This document shows, in pieces, positions 32,001 through 36,084 of a stretch of 64,000 nt of DNA (its first letter is position 1; each line of letters begins with the position of its first letter). The DNA is from Bacteroidota bacterium. Lineage in GTDB: Bacteria > Bacteroidota > Bacteroidia > Chitinophagales > JADJOU01. The position numbers and the translations under genes were made by a program. The notes under the pieces were generated by a model. That model saw nothing but the letters and a program-made list of their open reading frames with translations. It ran no database searches and was not told where the DNA came from. The stretch lies in assembly GCA_016713645.1 (NCBI GenBank), contig JADJOU010000005.1, forward strand, positions 62,001 to 126,000. The letters are read 5' to 3'.

Positions 32001-33421
32001 GAGGTTGCTCCACAAATTGCCAAACCAGAATAGTTTCCACTCGTACTCGCAGTTCCACCGATAGCATGTGCCGCTCCTCTATATTCCAATGCATTTCTTC
32101 TCACATTACAAGAAGTCGTTGCACGCAATTGAAATAAGATATTCGAAGAAGATGAAGAGGTCGCTTCTTCTCTTCTAATTTTGAAATTTCTAAAAGTGAC
32201 AAAACTACAATTCGCCAATAAGACGCCATAATAGTTTACAGAGTTAATCGCTAGTCTAATAATGGTATTCGACGTATCGGCACCTTGGATCGTCACCGTA
32301 TTTACTGCACTAGCACCCGGAATGGTAACTGTAATATTTGGATTCTCCCAATACGTATTTGCTGCAACATTGATTGTCGTCGCACCAGAAACTCCCGTTA
32401 CTTGAAGTGCATTGAGTGCATGTTGAATCGTTGGGAAATTTCTCGTTCCTGTCGTTGTTCTATCTACTGTATAGGAACCAGACATATTATTGATTGCAGA
32501 TGCAAAAAATGTAAACCAAACCAATGAGTCATTATTGACAGTTGGAGGAGCTACACCATTTACGGTTTCAATCCAAGTTTGAATTCTATTTACTTCACCA
32601 GAGACAAGGCCTGTCATCAATGTTGGAGAAGTAATCGCTAATTCGCTACCTACTGACCAGTTAGAAGCAATCGCTACAGTCGCTGTTGTCGGTGCTCCAC
32701 CGTTTACGCTATATCCTATAACCACATTCGAACCAGAAGGGACAACTGCCGTACCGATATTTCTAGCCCACAAACTAATTGCTGGCATATTTGTTATCGA
32801 AGCAAAATTTGCTGGCAAGTTTGAACGCGTAATTGCAGCGTCTGTTGTCGTTGCATTTTTAATCACGATTTGATAATCGATGACGACACCACTTGTTGTC
32901 AATGCACATGGCGAAGGATTGCCTCCTACATCCCCTGCAATTCTCAAGCGATATACTCCTGCAGGAACTCCGAAAGGAACATTGATTGTTCCCGCAGTAA
33001 CTGTTCCAGCCAATCCAATAACACCAGAATTGTGCATCAATTCACCCCCGTTATTTGGACCGACAAAAGCCGTCTCGTTGAATACACCATTCTTATTCCA
33101 GTCTACCCAAATTCGAACTCTTTCGTTCGCAACTGTATTCGTATATGAAAATGACATTGTTGACGAACCGGCATTCACGCCTCCCGCCAAAAACTGATTC
33201 ATATTATCGAAATACACTTGGGTACCTGCACCACTATAAGCGGTATAAGTAGTTCCACCAAAAGCCATCGCACTAAAGCCTATACCAGTGGTATACCCGT
33301 TCGTCGTGATGTTTTTGCAATAGTTCAGAGACTCAGTATTGTTTTGTGCAATAAGCTGAACCCCCGACAGAATGAGACAAGCGCTGAGCATTGTCTTGAG
33401 GTAAGTAGAGAAATTTCCCAT
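16523..33421 (-). CDS. Giant T9SS-secreted parallel beta-helix protein (whole locus, repaired)
   Basis: Nine consecutive frames read as one protein of about 5,630 residues. Order: signal peptide (MGNFSTYLKTMLSACLILSG... ending AQ), a GEVED-like domain with RIWVDWNKNGVFN, an Ig-like linker, nine modules of about 570 residues, a unique region of about 170 residues, an FN3-like segment starting LPVTWTSFTAK, and a type A sorting domain (INPNPFKDYVNVQF to NAKLIKE). Each module pairs a CARDB/Ig-like domain (pattern LQDVTVTFKNFG) with a right-handed beta-helix rich in N-x-I/F repeats. Known T9SS cargo of this kind is secreted and attached to the cell surface; adhesion or glycan binding is an inference. 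Nine breaks lie near 31818, 31758, 31574, 29076, 25301, 18760, 18470, 17949 and 17044. Confidence 0.85.
17040..17855 (-). CDS. Giant T9SS protein, fragment after the last beta-helix
   Basis: Contains the end of module nine (PGFISATNLRLSINATGDGK, RDMGADD), then about 170 residues unlike the repeats (MFIRYAAGDYTSVNCANLSG to GVDKYFQYSV). It ends LPVTWTSFTAKAV, where the FN3-like segment starts. The unique region may be a domain of its own; I do not recognise it. Confidence 0.75.
   Translation of the reverse strand: MKGALYGGSDSNSVFGNPGFISATNLRLSINATGDGKAKFISSITNDYDQKLRPAEVRDMGADDTMFIRYAAGDYTSVNCANLSGVDWINMYDTTGKLIFAINPNGNNLGSTCWSIRVRNTSDSVRKDSISNTVSGLKEYCMMLDRNLVITPTNQPTNGRVYIRFYVRQAELNKIYDTILAKWGVMLNDPWIKIHKFHQASGPEGLTPLTNAVGADSSTLLAHTGSTTYGVDKYFQYSVPGFSQQNLVIPFNNPFILPVTWTSFTAKAVRK
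17903..18406 (-). CDS. Giant T9SS protein, module nine beta-helix fragment
   Basis: Beta-helix coils with repeated N-N-x-I and S-Y-N-S patterns (IRYNTINAV, YNSITNGG, VYNNFIIST, IYHNSFRYT). Joins upstream if the T run at 18469-18472 gains a base (then reads KRVVIDSNTFNTTLGENALP). Joins downstream if AA at 17949-17950 is AAA (then SIFAECNYNNYYQGSG). Confidence 0.75.
   Translation of the reverse strand: MSYCWAPKIRYNTINAVTASFYQMISLTNVSGPGEISYNSITNGGTSTPIALALINNYGETAPFNVYNNFIISTSTSSTYYQMSVTSSSYLNIYHNSFRYTTTLTGNRALFVTNNNGFSSNVRIVNNIFQTTGANVSCIGFSGTNLATTKSILLSATTIITTKVLVQ
18430..18720 (-). CDS. Giant T9SS protein, start of the module nine beta-helix
   Basis: In frame it reads back to NGADNIVFDKLTIRENTGWP, the coil that in other modules follows the conserved opening of the beta-helix. 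Here that opening (about 60-70 residues after the PDFVD sequence) is absent, see the finding on module nine. Confidence 0.7.
   Translation of the reverse strand: MTIRENTGWPNTVISVFSALPDSASNITISNCILNNAVASNSVSYSVVSSTGFNPGLTIRKNTITRSQGINIVGNNNVGNFNPKESLLIAIHSIQL
18717..25274 (-). CDS. Giant T9SS protein, central fragment (end of module five to module nine)
   Basis: The longest unbroken part, 2,185 residues. It holds the rest of module five, all of modules six, seven and eight, and the Ig-like start of module nine. Module openings are visible as SIAGTFTIDKTSPISATNF, SPLSGTYTVNASSPATITNF, IGLAGTYTIGGTPGPTNF and GPLNGTYTIGGASPDFVD. Each is followed (except the last) by an ISGPVTFNV-type strand and SPTNTITI. 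Each beta-helix ends in a conserved GADE sequence before the next Ig-like domain. Confidence 0.85.
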   Translation of the reverse strand: MNQFFNATPGSTLSRIVINGSTASITGAYTSGTGPFTCDSSILHFAYYVVTNYVNNGNHVTNLRNNDFDNLYYMGVYAPSNCVMKFKNNAMRFRVRTIGQTTHYAFYLSGSPSSPNFHEVINNRFDSLYSYGAYLIGAGNPAPNKNVLANNTFSRGINFASATTYLTMISATNSNWNIFHNSYNLNNNNSNAYGLYVSFGANNTIKNNIFACTNTNGSLHYPLYISSTTYVDSMDYNIFYNVASGSLAYRAGTIMTQANLGTAWPTGLGINSKYANPGFVSTSNLHVNSSFICAGLAPNVGITTDMDEQSRGGTTTIGADEAVAVTNDLGIDSLLNPATLSITPGTTDIRVRVRNTGSNSLLTGDVTLVLNGTPTTLTLPGTLNACDTVTITFPGQTFVAGFNTMLIFTSAPNASADNNTSNDSLYNIYCSSIAGTFTIDKTSPISATNFPSIASAINAIYSCGISGPVTFNIVSGTGPYVEQNIFNGIVPGSSPTNTITINGGATKETVEFQGGSQGSSHVFRLIGAKWITLKNMTVRTLDPNWGVGFNLCNGSDSNTVKGNNIVITGSMTDTRNCGIAMNGLGTSVTTFPTSVANIPDYNTIDSNTITGGYYAIVSIGWSNSTGSQAESNVITNNICTGMYQYGCYMYYQHGIKFNGNTFTMSPSAVTSNYGILAYYWDGFEFKSNKINNAGTYGVYFLSPGQAGGFNGSDSFEISNNMIGGNFLGTGTIYGLYITNNTFLYRARIMNNTISITPPVSNTNILYGIRFNTGYTTNGYWDNNIFKNNTISLFGAASSSFPIYLPFNAGLTPTLPFSIGGANQMDYNNFFTSDPSGNTAFIQGTTYNLNNFVGASGMNVNSKNLNPVFINNLTNLHTISPNLNAVGTPISYITTDIDGQARNATTPDIGADEFDVAAENIGAFAVVAPAFPMTPGLQNVVVNIKNFGTVPVTSANVRYKVGALGSTKTIAWTGTLAIGGNTNITFTGANQHNFAGGFDTIYAWTDGPNGTTDGYQLNDSIANVVCSPLSGTYTVNASSPATITNFQNFASLVSRLTSCGVSGPVVVNVATGVYTEQMQFAEISGASPTNTITIQSAALNADSVLIQFNSASNSTNNYVVDLNGSDYFRFHHLTLSNAVSLGFNGVVIMRNTARANQFTNNKFLSNGSLSTSSNQVVFYVLSNTNALSDDSLVLIKNLFNSGSYGFYALSSTQPKYNYFVDSNTFNSQQYMRIYMSNLRNSIFTNNIVNCNSAYSFPYGMYFTSCSASGADFVISKNKMTGNPYYGLYLTACNGTLVNPFLVTNNFLVGNGANGSNGSYVLYCSSIGGCRFYNNSILNTIGNTGMYSVYLQSISTPVNHFKHNIVYAKGSGTVSPYVLYISTTSPSNILIDSNVYFQGTGATGFAATPGAQATFASYKTLMNGIGQEDYTVSTNPLFVSNTDLHTTSPTNLLSIMTNSSVTDDIDNATRSGLSDAGADHHPLANDLGVESIVYPNAGVAGAGLRDIKFVIRNYGVNTITSSTVGYNVDGHIETKPWTGSLAAGQRDTITFNGAQQHNFIGTIFSMSAWVDSISPLIYNDTLYTYGCIGLAGTYTIGGTPGPTNFTNFTSAVNAMAGCGISGPVTFNVAPGDYTEQVDIPAISGQSAANTITFDGGNPLTTQLRFACTGFTPGNYVLRFNGTNYVTFRNLAISNTTNTSTSSNILVFNSTNIRIVKCMIGDNNTTPSSVSGQSSTASLYRIALTKNATNPKTPSTVNHNIFIDSNIINFDYYDIWSAGNLPTAKIYTTNNVFNGQYLYDAYHSGAQVPYIYNNFFNTRTAGSLTTSHSSIYLTGVIPAVTEKIEIYKNTIDSFNGTAIYLGSSGIAANYNMCVNNVIYGNFGAGIVYGIQAPVQYWRYLHNSINLGSNGAAGGYCLYVSSTLNDCRNNVFTITATGLSTSVPVYASSAAAFNNFNYNMFFNGTNGNVLQIGAFTYTQANFQAPYSGGAGANSVWANPNYASASNLHLSTALGCTIAGTPAGITTDMDGQTRSLLAPTMGADEVVRLATDLAVENITNPSTSSQPAGPATVAVLVRNVGNNQITSGNISAQLNYNGTVFTVAFTDTINPCDTHTLFIPGVVFGGSGNPVDTLKVFSDGPNGTTDNNLLNDTTRRIICGPLNGTYTIGGASPDFVDMAATVLIILSSTS
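25271..29074 (-). CDS. Giant T9SS protein, fragment with modules three to five
   Basis: 1,267 residues. Module openings: YSGVYTINKNQPLSTTNF, GAMAGVYTVDAGLPASSTNF and IGLSGAMTINASLPASSVNY. Ig-like domains carry SADVSYKAGNLGTLHTIGWT and similar. Its C-terminal end is lost at the A run 25300-25302; one added base gives LSVFNKCIIGDTLNQFFNAT, continuing into the next fragment. Confidence 0.83.
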   Translation of the reverse strand: MYTYTLPYSGVYTINKNQPLSTTNFTSFNEAFSMIRLGTVAGAVTLNVVPGSGPYNEQLVINGPITGMNSINKITVDGGGTKEMIWFNTTISNQQAVIRIVNARNLVFKNLTINNPSLTVCAGVFLTTNADSNTIQDCNINLASTSASNSAGIAISSNGTSVTGTGFNARTTLLMGNRIRGGFYGITAYGNGSGVTTPANMGKRLSIINNFITNTYAHGINVYCYDSSEITGNTIDTCVFNSTSYYSMNVQYCDYTHIRKNKINNFYYSGMYLQNLGNAFNNGTEISRSEVSNNMIGGARKGSLVYAYPAFWYYSRNCDYFHNTVGQGSNTGGYYVYFYNTNTWNTGNEMKNNIFFNYGNTSGSYALYSYFTVNPFLNSTSFSHNDVWTDNAGASPIVFGTTAYTGNTWIGPAISGQNTSSCLNVDPQLINPMSNLHTFAPTLNDVGVNTFVTTDIDGDTRPIGGGTVDIRADEFTPPAENIGVTALVAPTQFPAGGLQDVTVTFKNFGLVAITSADVSYKAGNLGTLHTIGWTGTLAPNASTNVTFTGAMQYNNTGNNDTLISFTSNPNGTTDGYQLNDTLNSYLCGGAMAGVYTVDAGLPASSTNFQTIDAMIAKLNSCGVSAATTVNIANGTYTGQWTLTPISGVSASAPLTIQSASGNPANVTLTFNGQTSYANNHILFLNGADFIKLRNMTFTTTNATWGGLLKIIFDARDNKVEGCVFNTTASTSTLTASPSHACVDMAEGATGDNYRDTVTNCTMNNGSIGIILTAPARYNYGVVFTNNTMNNQYYAGIYHTWANSSGNPVVMSGNTITTNTSYTNFYGIYCTSSSSMLQYFNKNKVLNPNGGYGIYNTNTVAAGSQCNNNMLMVGGSSTCYPLYLSGGNWNVYNNSTMAASSLVGTYYSAYLPSSPNTIRHNIFAVSGGNACIYSPSANSVDSNIYYTTGATFGSNGTTYATFAAWKAAMPTRDLASIHSNPNFVSNTNLHLTGSSPAYTINTHPMIVDDIDNLPRCGTSQAGCDHLGGNNDIGIASLIYPPNGVASAGSQTIKVLLKNFGTNTVTSANVYYNINGTEVKQAWTGSLGLCATDTVTFTTPYTFAPGAITIKTWTDSPSTVVDSRIANDSFNINGCIGLSGAMTINASLPASSVNYQSFTAAVAAMTGCGISGPVVFTVAPGSYYEQIVIPLIPGSSAVNTVTFDGVDRNTRSINFFTGPGSEYIIRLSGTSHIYFKNLSILSSNQSVAWNVHALNCDLSVSISVSSETP
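28986..31574 (-). CDS. Giant T9SS protein, fragment with module two
   Basis: 862 residues: end of module one (PDVGADESTSGYADEVGVVS), the Ig-like domain, module two (CGAMSGTYTIDPAGSGPTNF, then ANGPITFNVANGTYNENVVL) and its beta-helix, then the next Ig-like domain to TIQATFTGGGTN. The frame slips near 29074-29080; the protein continues as YTYTLPYSGVYTINK in the next fragment. Confidence 0.83.
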   Translation of the reverse strand: MQTSYWKVAHNSINYNFAGSTSYGIYVVGFGAANNSVRIWANNIAFPNPGSYTSYPIYIQSNSTNYVDTMDYNNIFTAATPPNMAYLGGTILTTASNYKLVFPAMGIGANTTNTNPNYISATDLHTRVTCNNSITTGLGANLYRTTDIDGDAIGSTPDVGADESTSGYADEVGVVSITTPGSPIIPGSGAPCQVVIKNYGTATWNTGNISYSNNGATTTEAIVALGLAPCASTNYTFATNPTMVAGNNVFKVFTDAPNGSMDSVVNNDTAQFNLCGAMSGTYTIDPAGSGPTNFVSFAAATSALVCAGANGPITFNVANGTYNENVVLPQITGASAANNIRFRSASGNPALCIINANVSSSSAAIDLNGADWVTFDRFTINNNYNFTAYGVWFRNGAHRDSISNCILNGFTGNLNFYGFFQSNSRDTFNTIVGNTVTGGYAGIYFQGSTILSNGTYSQGNAFIGNNLINHYYAGIYSYYQDSVAIIGNTISCNNSNTTNYGIYTSGNFRRPVIVGNKITLTSAYANQQLYGIYNSQLNSSGTGSLQNKGYVTNNMIAITGNFAVTTSYGLYFISSCNYLDIYYNTVNITAPNTSAYAAYFSSFMTGDTVRNNIFMNTGGGTATTSGYAAYLYPNGTSMHYNNNVYGSNTSGTFLFWNGGGYVNTQVGFNSFRTAANVVTYGYCENSAVFGGSFRSLLSFTSKTDLHTQASCSADNGFWSAYNASKLPLLGDFDGTARSATPDRGCDEYTTTNAFDASVYEITAPTTVTIGLPTTVTFRVRNSGTTAINQLTMNYTVNGGAPTTQSFGVNLQPCSYSDTLLSFTIQATFTGGGTNVHLYFALFRGVYNQQKSTIEHDQLYFFQ
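31493..31732 (-). CDS. Giant T9SS protein, short beta-helix fragment of module one
   Basis: 79 residues of coils (IGNNNIQNAGSYGIYIQN, IHDNMITGFRTGFGAGIY). Upstream it extends in frame to VSGGTLTTTT. It rejoins the next fragment if AA at 31573-31574 is AAA (then GIYLQTSYWKVAHNSINY). Confidence 0.65.
   Translation of the reverse strand: MTTTTMEIGNNNIQNAGSYGIYIQNGTNPSAAKGSIHDNMITGFRTGFGAGIYCKHPIGKWPIIASTIILPVQPVMEFM
31799..33421 (-). CDS. Giant T9SS protein, N-terminal fragment
   Basis: 540 residues. Signal peptide (about 1-26, cleavage after LIAQ), then NYCKNITTNGYTTGIGFSAM and a GEVED-like domain (about 60-190) with RIWVDWNKNGVFNETAF and a YRLRIAGD strand. An Ig-like domain follows, and the first module opening NMSGSYTVDRTTTGTRNF with ATTINVAANTYWENPNITVT. 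The frame is lost near 31815-31821 after PFFIQGEH; one added base gives QGFKVLNNFISPRTTTTGT, followed by a second break near 31758. The start codon at 33421 is preceded by an AT-rich leader with no clear promoter match. Confidence 0.85.
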   Translation of the reverse strand: MGNFSTYLKTMLSACLILSGVQLIAQNNTESLNYCKNITTNGYTTGIGFSAMAFGGTTYTAYSGAGTQVYFDNMNQFLAGGVNAGSSTMSFSYTNTVANERVRIWVDWNKNGVFNETAFVGPNNGGELMHNSGVIGLAGTVTAGTINVPFGVPAGVYRLRIAGDVGGNPSPCALTTSGVVIDYQIVIKNATTTDAAITRSNLPANFASITNMPAISLWARNIGTAVVPSGSNVVIGYSVNGGAPTTATVAIASNWSVGSELAITSPTLMTGLVSGEVNRIQTWIETVNGVAPPTVNNDSLVWFTFFASAINNMSGSYTVDRTTTGTRNFPTIQHALNALQVTGVSGATTINVAANTYWENPNITVTIPGASAVNTVTIQGADTSNTIIRLAINSVNYYGVLLANCSFVTFRNFKIRREEATSSSSSNILFQLRATTSCNVRRNALEYRGAAHAIGGTASTSGNYSGLAICGATSNFSGMTGGTTTNQCNIDSNNLDFANYYGIISAVTTVANTNTFSRNTIINQYIYPFFIQGEHRDLKF

Positions 33422-33850
33422 ATAGATGAATTTAATTTTTTAAAATTAGAAACTTCAAAAGTGTTTGCTAGAAAGAGTTACAGATAATTCGCTCTAAGCT
33501 TTTTTAGATAAAAAAAGCACTGAAAATGATAAATTTAGAACGAGTAAAAGTCTCTCAATAGTTAATTCTTTTAAAATTTGTAAAAACGAAAGTCGCTATA
33601 TACAACGAGATTTCCAAATTTATTTTTAACTTTTTTTGATTTTTCTTGCACTTTTGTTGCGCGAAATACTCAAAATATTGTATTTCAACAACTTAAAGAG
33701 ATGTCTTCCATTTAAAATAATCTTATCATTTGAAATGTTCCTTAACCATAACGTAAACTATTTCAGCTAAAATAGTTTAGTTTTTTGCCTAAATGAGCTT
33801 TTTTCTGCTTTCAACCGAACTAAACCAATTAAAAAATAAAAAATAAAATT
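33422..33850. other. AT-rich non-coding stretch upstream of the giant gene
   Basis: No convincing reading frame. It would hold the leader and promoter of the giant minus-strand gene. A TAAATTTG box (33622-33615, minus strand) fits the -7 consensus but no TTG is seen at the right distance. Nothing else recognised. Confidence 0.5.
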
Positions 33851-34691
33851 GCGGTACGCGTTGCTTTACACCGAACCAAACCAATTAAAAAATAAAAAAG
33901 TAAAAATTAAAATTGCGCTGCGCGTTGCTTTACAACAAACCAATTCAACATTCAACATTCAAAATTCAAAATTCATAATGCCCTCAGCGAGGGGCGTTAC
34001 CACCTCGCTAGATGTATCTCGCCCCTCCAGGGCTCAAATTCCGTGAAGAACTAGGATTTGTTGTGCTTAAACTGAACCAATTCAAAATTCAAAATTGCGC
34101 TTCGCCTTGCATTCAACCAAACCAATTCAACATTCAAAATTCAAAATTCATAATTCCCTCAGCGGGGGCGTTACCACCTCGCTAGATGTTCTGCCCCTTC
34201 AGGGCTCAAATTCCGTGAAGAACTAGGATTTGTTGTGCTTAAACTGAACCAATTCAAAATTCAAAATCCCGATTCGGCCCTTGTGCATTCAACCAAACCA
34301 ATTCAAAATTCAAAATTCATAATTCCCTCAGCGAGGGGCGTTACCACCTCGCTAGATGTATCTCGCCCCTTCAGGGCTCAAATTCCGTGAAGAACTAGGA
34401 TTTGTTGTGATTAAACTGAACCAATTCAAATTTCAAAATTGGGGCCTTGCATTCCAAACCAATTCAAAATTTAAAATTCAAAATTCATAATTCCCTCAGC
34501 GAGGGGCGTTACCACCTCGCTAGATGTATCTCGCCCCTTCAGGGCTCAAATTCCGTGAAGAACTAGGATTTGTTGTGATTAAACTGAACCAATTCAAATT
34601 TCAAAATCCATAATTCATAATTCAATTGGAGCTCTGTTGTGCATTTCACCAAATCAAACCAATTCAAAATTCAAAATTCAAAATTCAAAAT
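33850..34691. repeat. Tandem array of a structured repeat of about 170 bp, four full copies
   Basis: A GC-richer core of about 85 bases, beginning CCCTCAGCGAGGGGCG, starts at 33981, 34156, 34325 and 34493 (periods 175, 169 and 168). Cores are linked by AT-rich tracts built from ATTCAAA-type heptamers and a conserved ACTGAACCAATTCAAA. Within the core AGCGAGG pairs with CCTCGCT, and GGGGCG with CGCCCC. Two degenerate leader units (33815-33945) precede the array, and the last heptamer tract runs up to the DUF4112 stop at 34692. Confidence 0.85.
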
Positions 34692-35165
34692 TTAAAACCC
34701 GCCGTATACAAATTCAGCCAGCTGAATAAGCAATAAAGCGAAGACATAAAGCAATGCAGTAGAAAGGAGAAATGCGACGAACAAAATTGACATTAAATAG
34801 CCCATTCCCGACCCCTGATGTGCGCCATCGTTAAAGTGACGCTCTAATAATGCAAGATTTCGATTATTTGCCTTATAAACAAAGTCAAATATTTGTCCTA
34901 TAATTGGGATAGACCCGATGATATAATCGACCAAAATATTCATCAACATCTTTATGATTACTTTTCCACTTGCCCCGGCGCGAATGGCCATCAACAGCAT
35001 GACTCCACCAGCGATAAACCCCGTAAATGAGCCTATGAAGGGCAACAAATTCATCAATGGATCAATGCCAAATCGATACTTCGTTCCAAAAAAAGAAAAC
35101 TGAGAATCCAACAAGCGCGCCCATGATTGAATGGCTTTCAATTGGGGAGAATTGTAATTGCGCAT
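34692..35165 (-). CDS. DUF4112 family membrane protein
   Basis: A 157-residue protein of the DUF4112 family with unknown function. Typical features are LDSQFSFFGTKYRFGIDPL near the N-terminus, LLPFIGSFTGFIAGGVMLL and DYIIGSIPIIGQIFDFVYKA, followed by a hydrophobic C-terminal helix. This suggests two or three membrane segments. It follows apaG by 12 bases on the same strand, probably as an operon. Its stop codon directly abuts the tandem repeat array. Confidence 0.82.
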   Translation of the reverse strand: MRNYNSPQLKAIQSWARLLDSQFSFFGTKYRFGIDPLMNLLPFIGSFTGFIAGGVMLLMAIRAGASGKVIIKMLMNILVDYIIGSIPIIGQIFDFVYKANNRNLALLERHFNDGAHQGSGMGYLMSILFVAFLLSTALLYVFALLLIQLAEFVYGGF

Positions 35166-35177
35166 TTTATATATTTA

Positions 35178-35564
35178 TCAATTCATTTTTTCCAAACTCG
35201 ACAAAATAAATTTTGGAATTTCGACTTCAAATAATTCCTCAGTCACCAAATTCCTAAATTGATAATGTCCCTCCATACTTCCCAAATCGGATAATAAGTC
35301 GCAGCCGCTGACATATTCATAGGCATGGCTGGGATAGATGATGGGCATTTCCCCAATCACGCCCTGTCCTTCCACAATAGATGTATGTCCTGCAGAATCA
35401 AAAATTTTCCAATATCTACTCAATAATTTGATGGGAAAATCGTTGTGATTGGCAATACTTATCCTATACGCGAAAAGGTAACGCACAAATTCATCCTCTT
35501 CTATTTCCTGCTGAAAGCGCGTCAGGACGGATATCTTGACACCATTTGTTATAAGCGTTGACAT
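35178..35564 (-). CDS. apaG: ApaG-domain protein
   Basis: A 128-residue single-domain ApaG protein, an immunoglobulin-like fold known from Co2+/Mg2+ resistance in enterobacteria; the molecular role is not settled. Family features: RYLFAYRISIANHNDFPIKL, LLSRYWKIFDSAG, VEGQGVIGEMPII and YEYVSGCDLLSDLGSMEGHY. Length is normal. It is the first gene of a pair with the DUF4112 protein. Confidence 0.9.
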   Translation of the reverse strand: MSTLITNGVKISVLTRFQQEIEEDEFVRYLFAYRISIANHNDFPIKLLSRYWKIFDSAGHTSIVEGQGVIGEMPIIYPSHAYEYVSGCDLLSDLGSMEGHYQFRNLVTEELFEVEIPKFILSSLEKMN

Positions 35565-36084
35565 ATCTGGACTTTATTTGAATATCAAAATTAATATAGA
35601 AATTGATATCGCCAAATTTATTTTCATTTTCTTTTAATGTCGGTTAGTCATGAGTAATACCAAATTATTCATACACTTTCGATTATTATAAACAATTTTG
35701 CTATAGCCGAATTCCCCTTTATTTAGTTCAACTTTTGCCATTTTTTCTGTGTTCATTTGTTTTTTGCTGTATAATTCGCAAGCGCAATTTTAGATTGCGA
35801 ATGGCTGCAACAGTATATGTATGTTAGAATTTAAGTGAATTCAAATTTTCTCCTAGGTATTCACTCAGTGATCACTTAATTAACATCATTCTTATCTTTT
35901 GAAATTACTAAAACATAGATTAAAACCTATCGTGTAAATCCTTCCTTTCAAACTTATGATTCCAATCAATAAAGACATAGAATAATCATCAATAAAAAGA
36001 TACTAAATTGTTACCTATCCATAAATTATGGTCTAGACAACAAAAAAATAGTCCACATCCCATCTTTTATCTACTTTTACGCAT
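35565..36084. promoter_or_regulatory. Intergenic region between apaG and galE with nested inverted repeats
   Basis: No gene seen in these 520 bases. There is a perfect 8-bp inverted repeat ATTCGCAA/TTGCGAAT at 35774-35802, an 8-bp pair TTAAGTGA (35831-35838)/TCACTTAA (35872-35879), and a 10-bp palindrome AGTGATCACT at 35867-35876 overlapping it. They may be operator sites for the divergent apaG and galE units; this is an inference. Confidence 0.4.

Larger units (their letters stand above)
17900..32500 (-). repeat. Nine tandem protein-coding modules with a period of about 1.7 kb
   Basis: The module-opening sequence (GTYTI-like) recurs at about 32495, 30765, 29050, 27315, 25680, 23990, 22205, 20523 and 18815, spacings 1635-1785 bases, mean about 1710. 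The modules are clearly diverged at residue level, so this is an old internal duplication, not an identical repeat. The only shortened unit is the ninth. Confidence 0.8.

Noticed and set aside
33849..34046. Frame of 65 residues reaching into the first repeat core
   Set aside because: Built largely from heptamer repeats and one core; the same frame is broken in copy two, so coding is unlikely.
33850..34691. CRISPR array
   Set aside because: The repeat unit is about 170 bp with an 85-base core and AT-rich, similar linkers; spacers are not unique and no cas gene is present.
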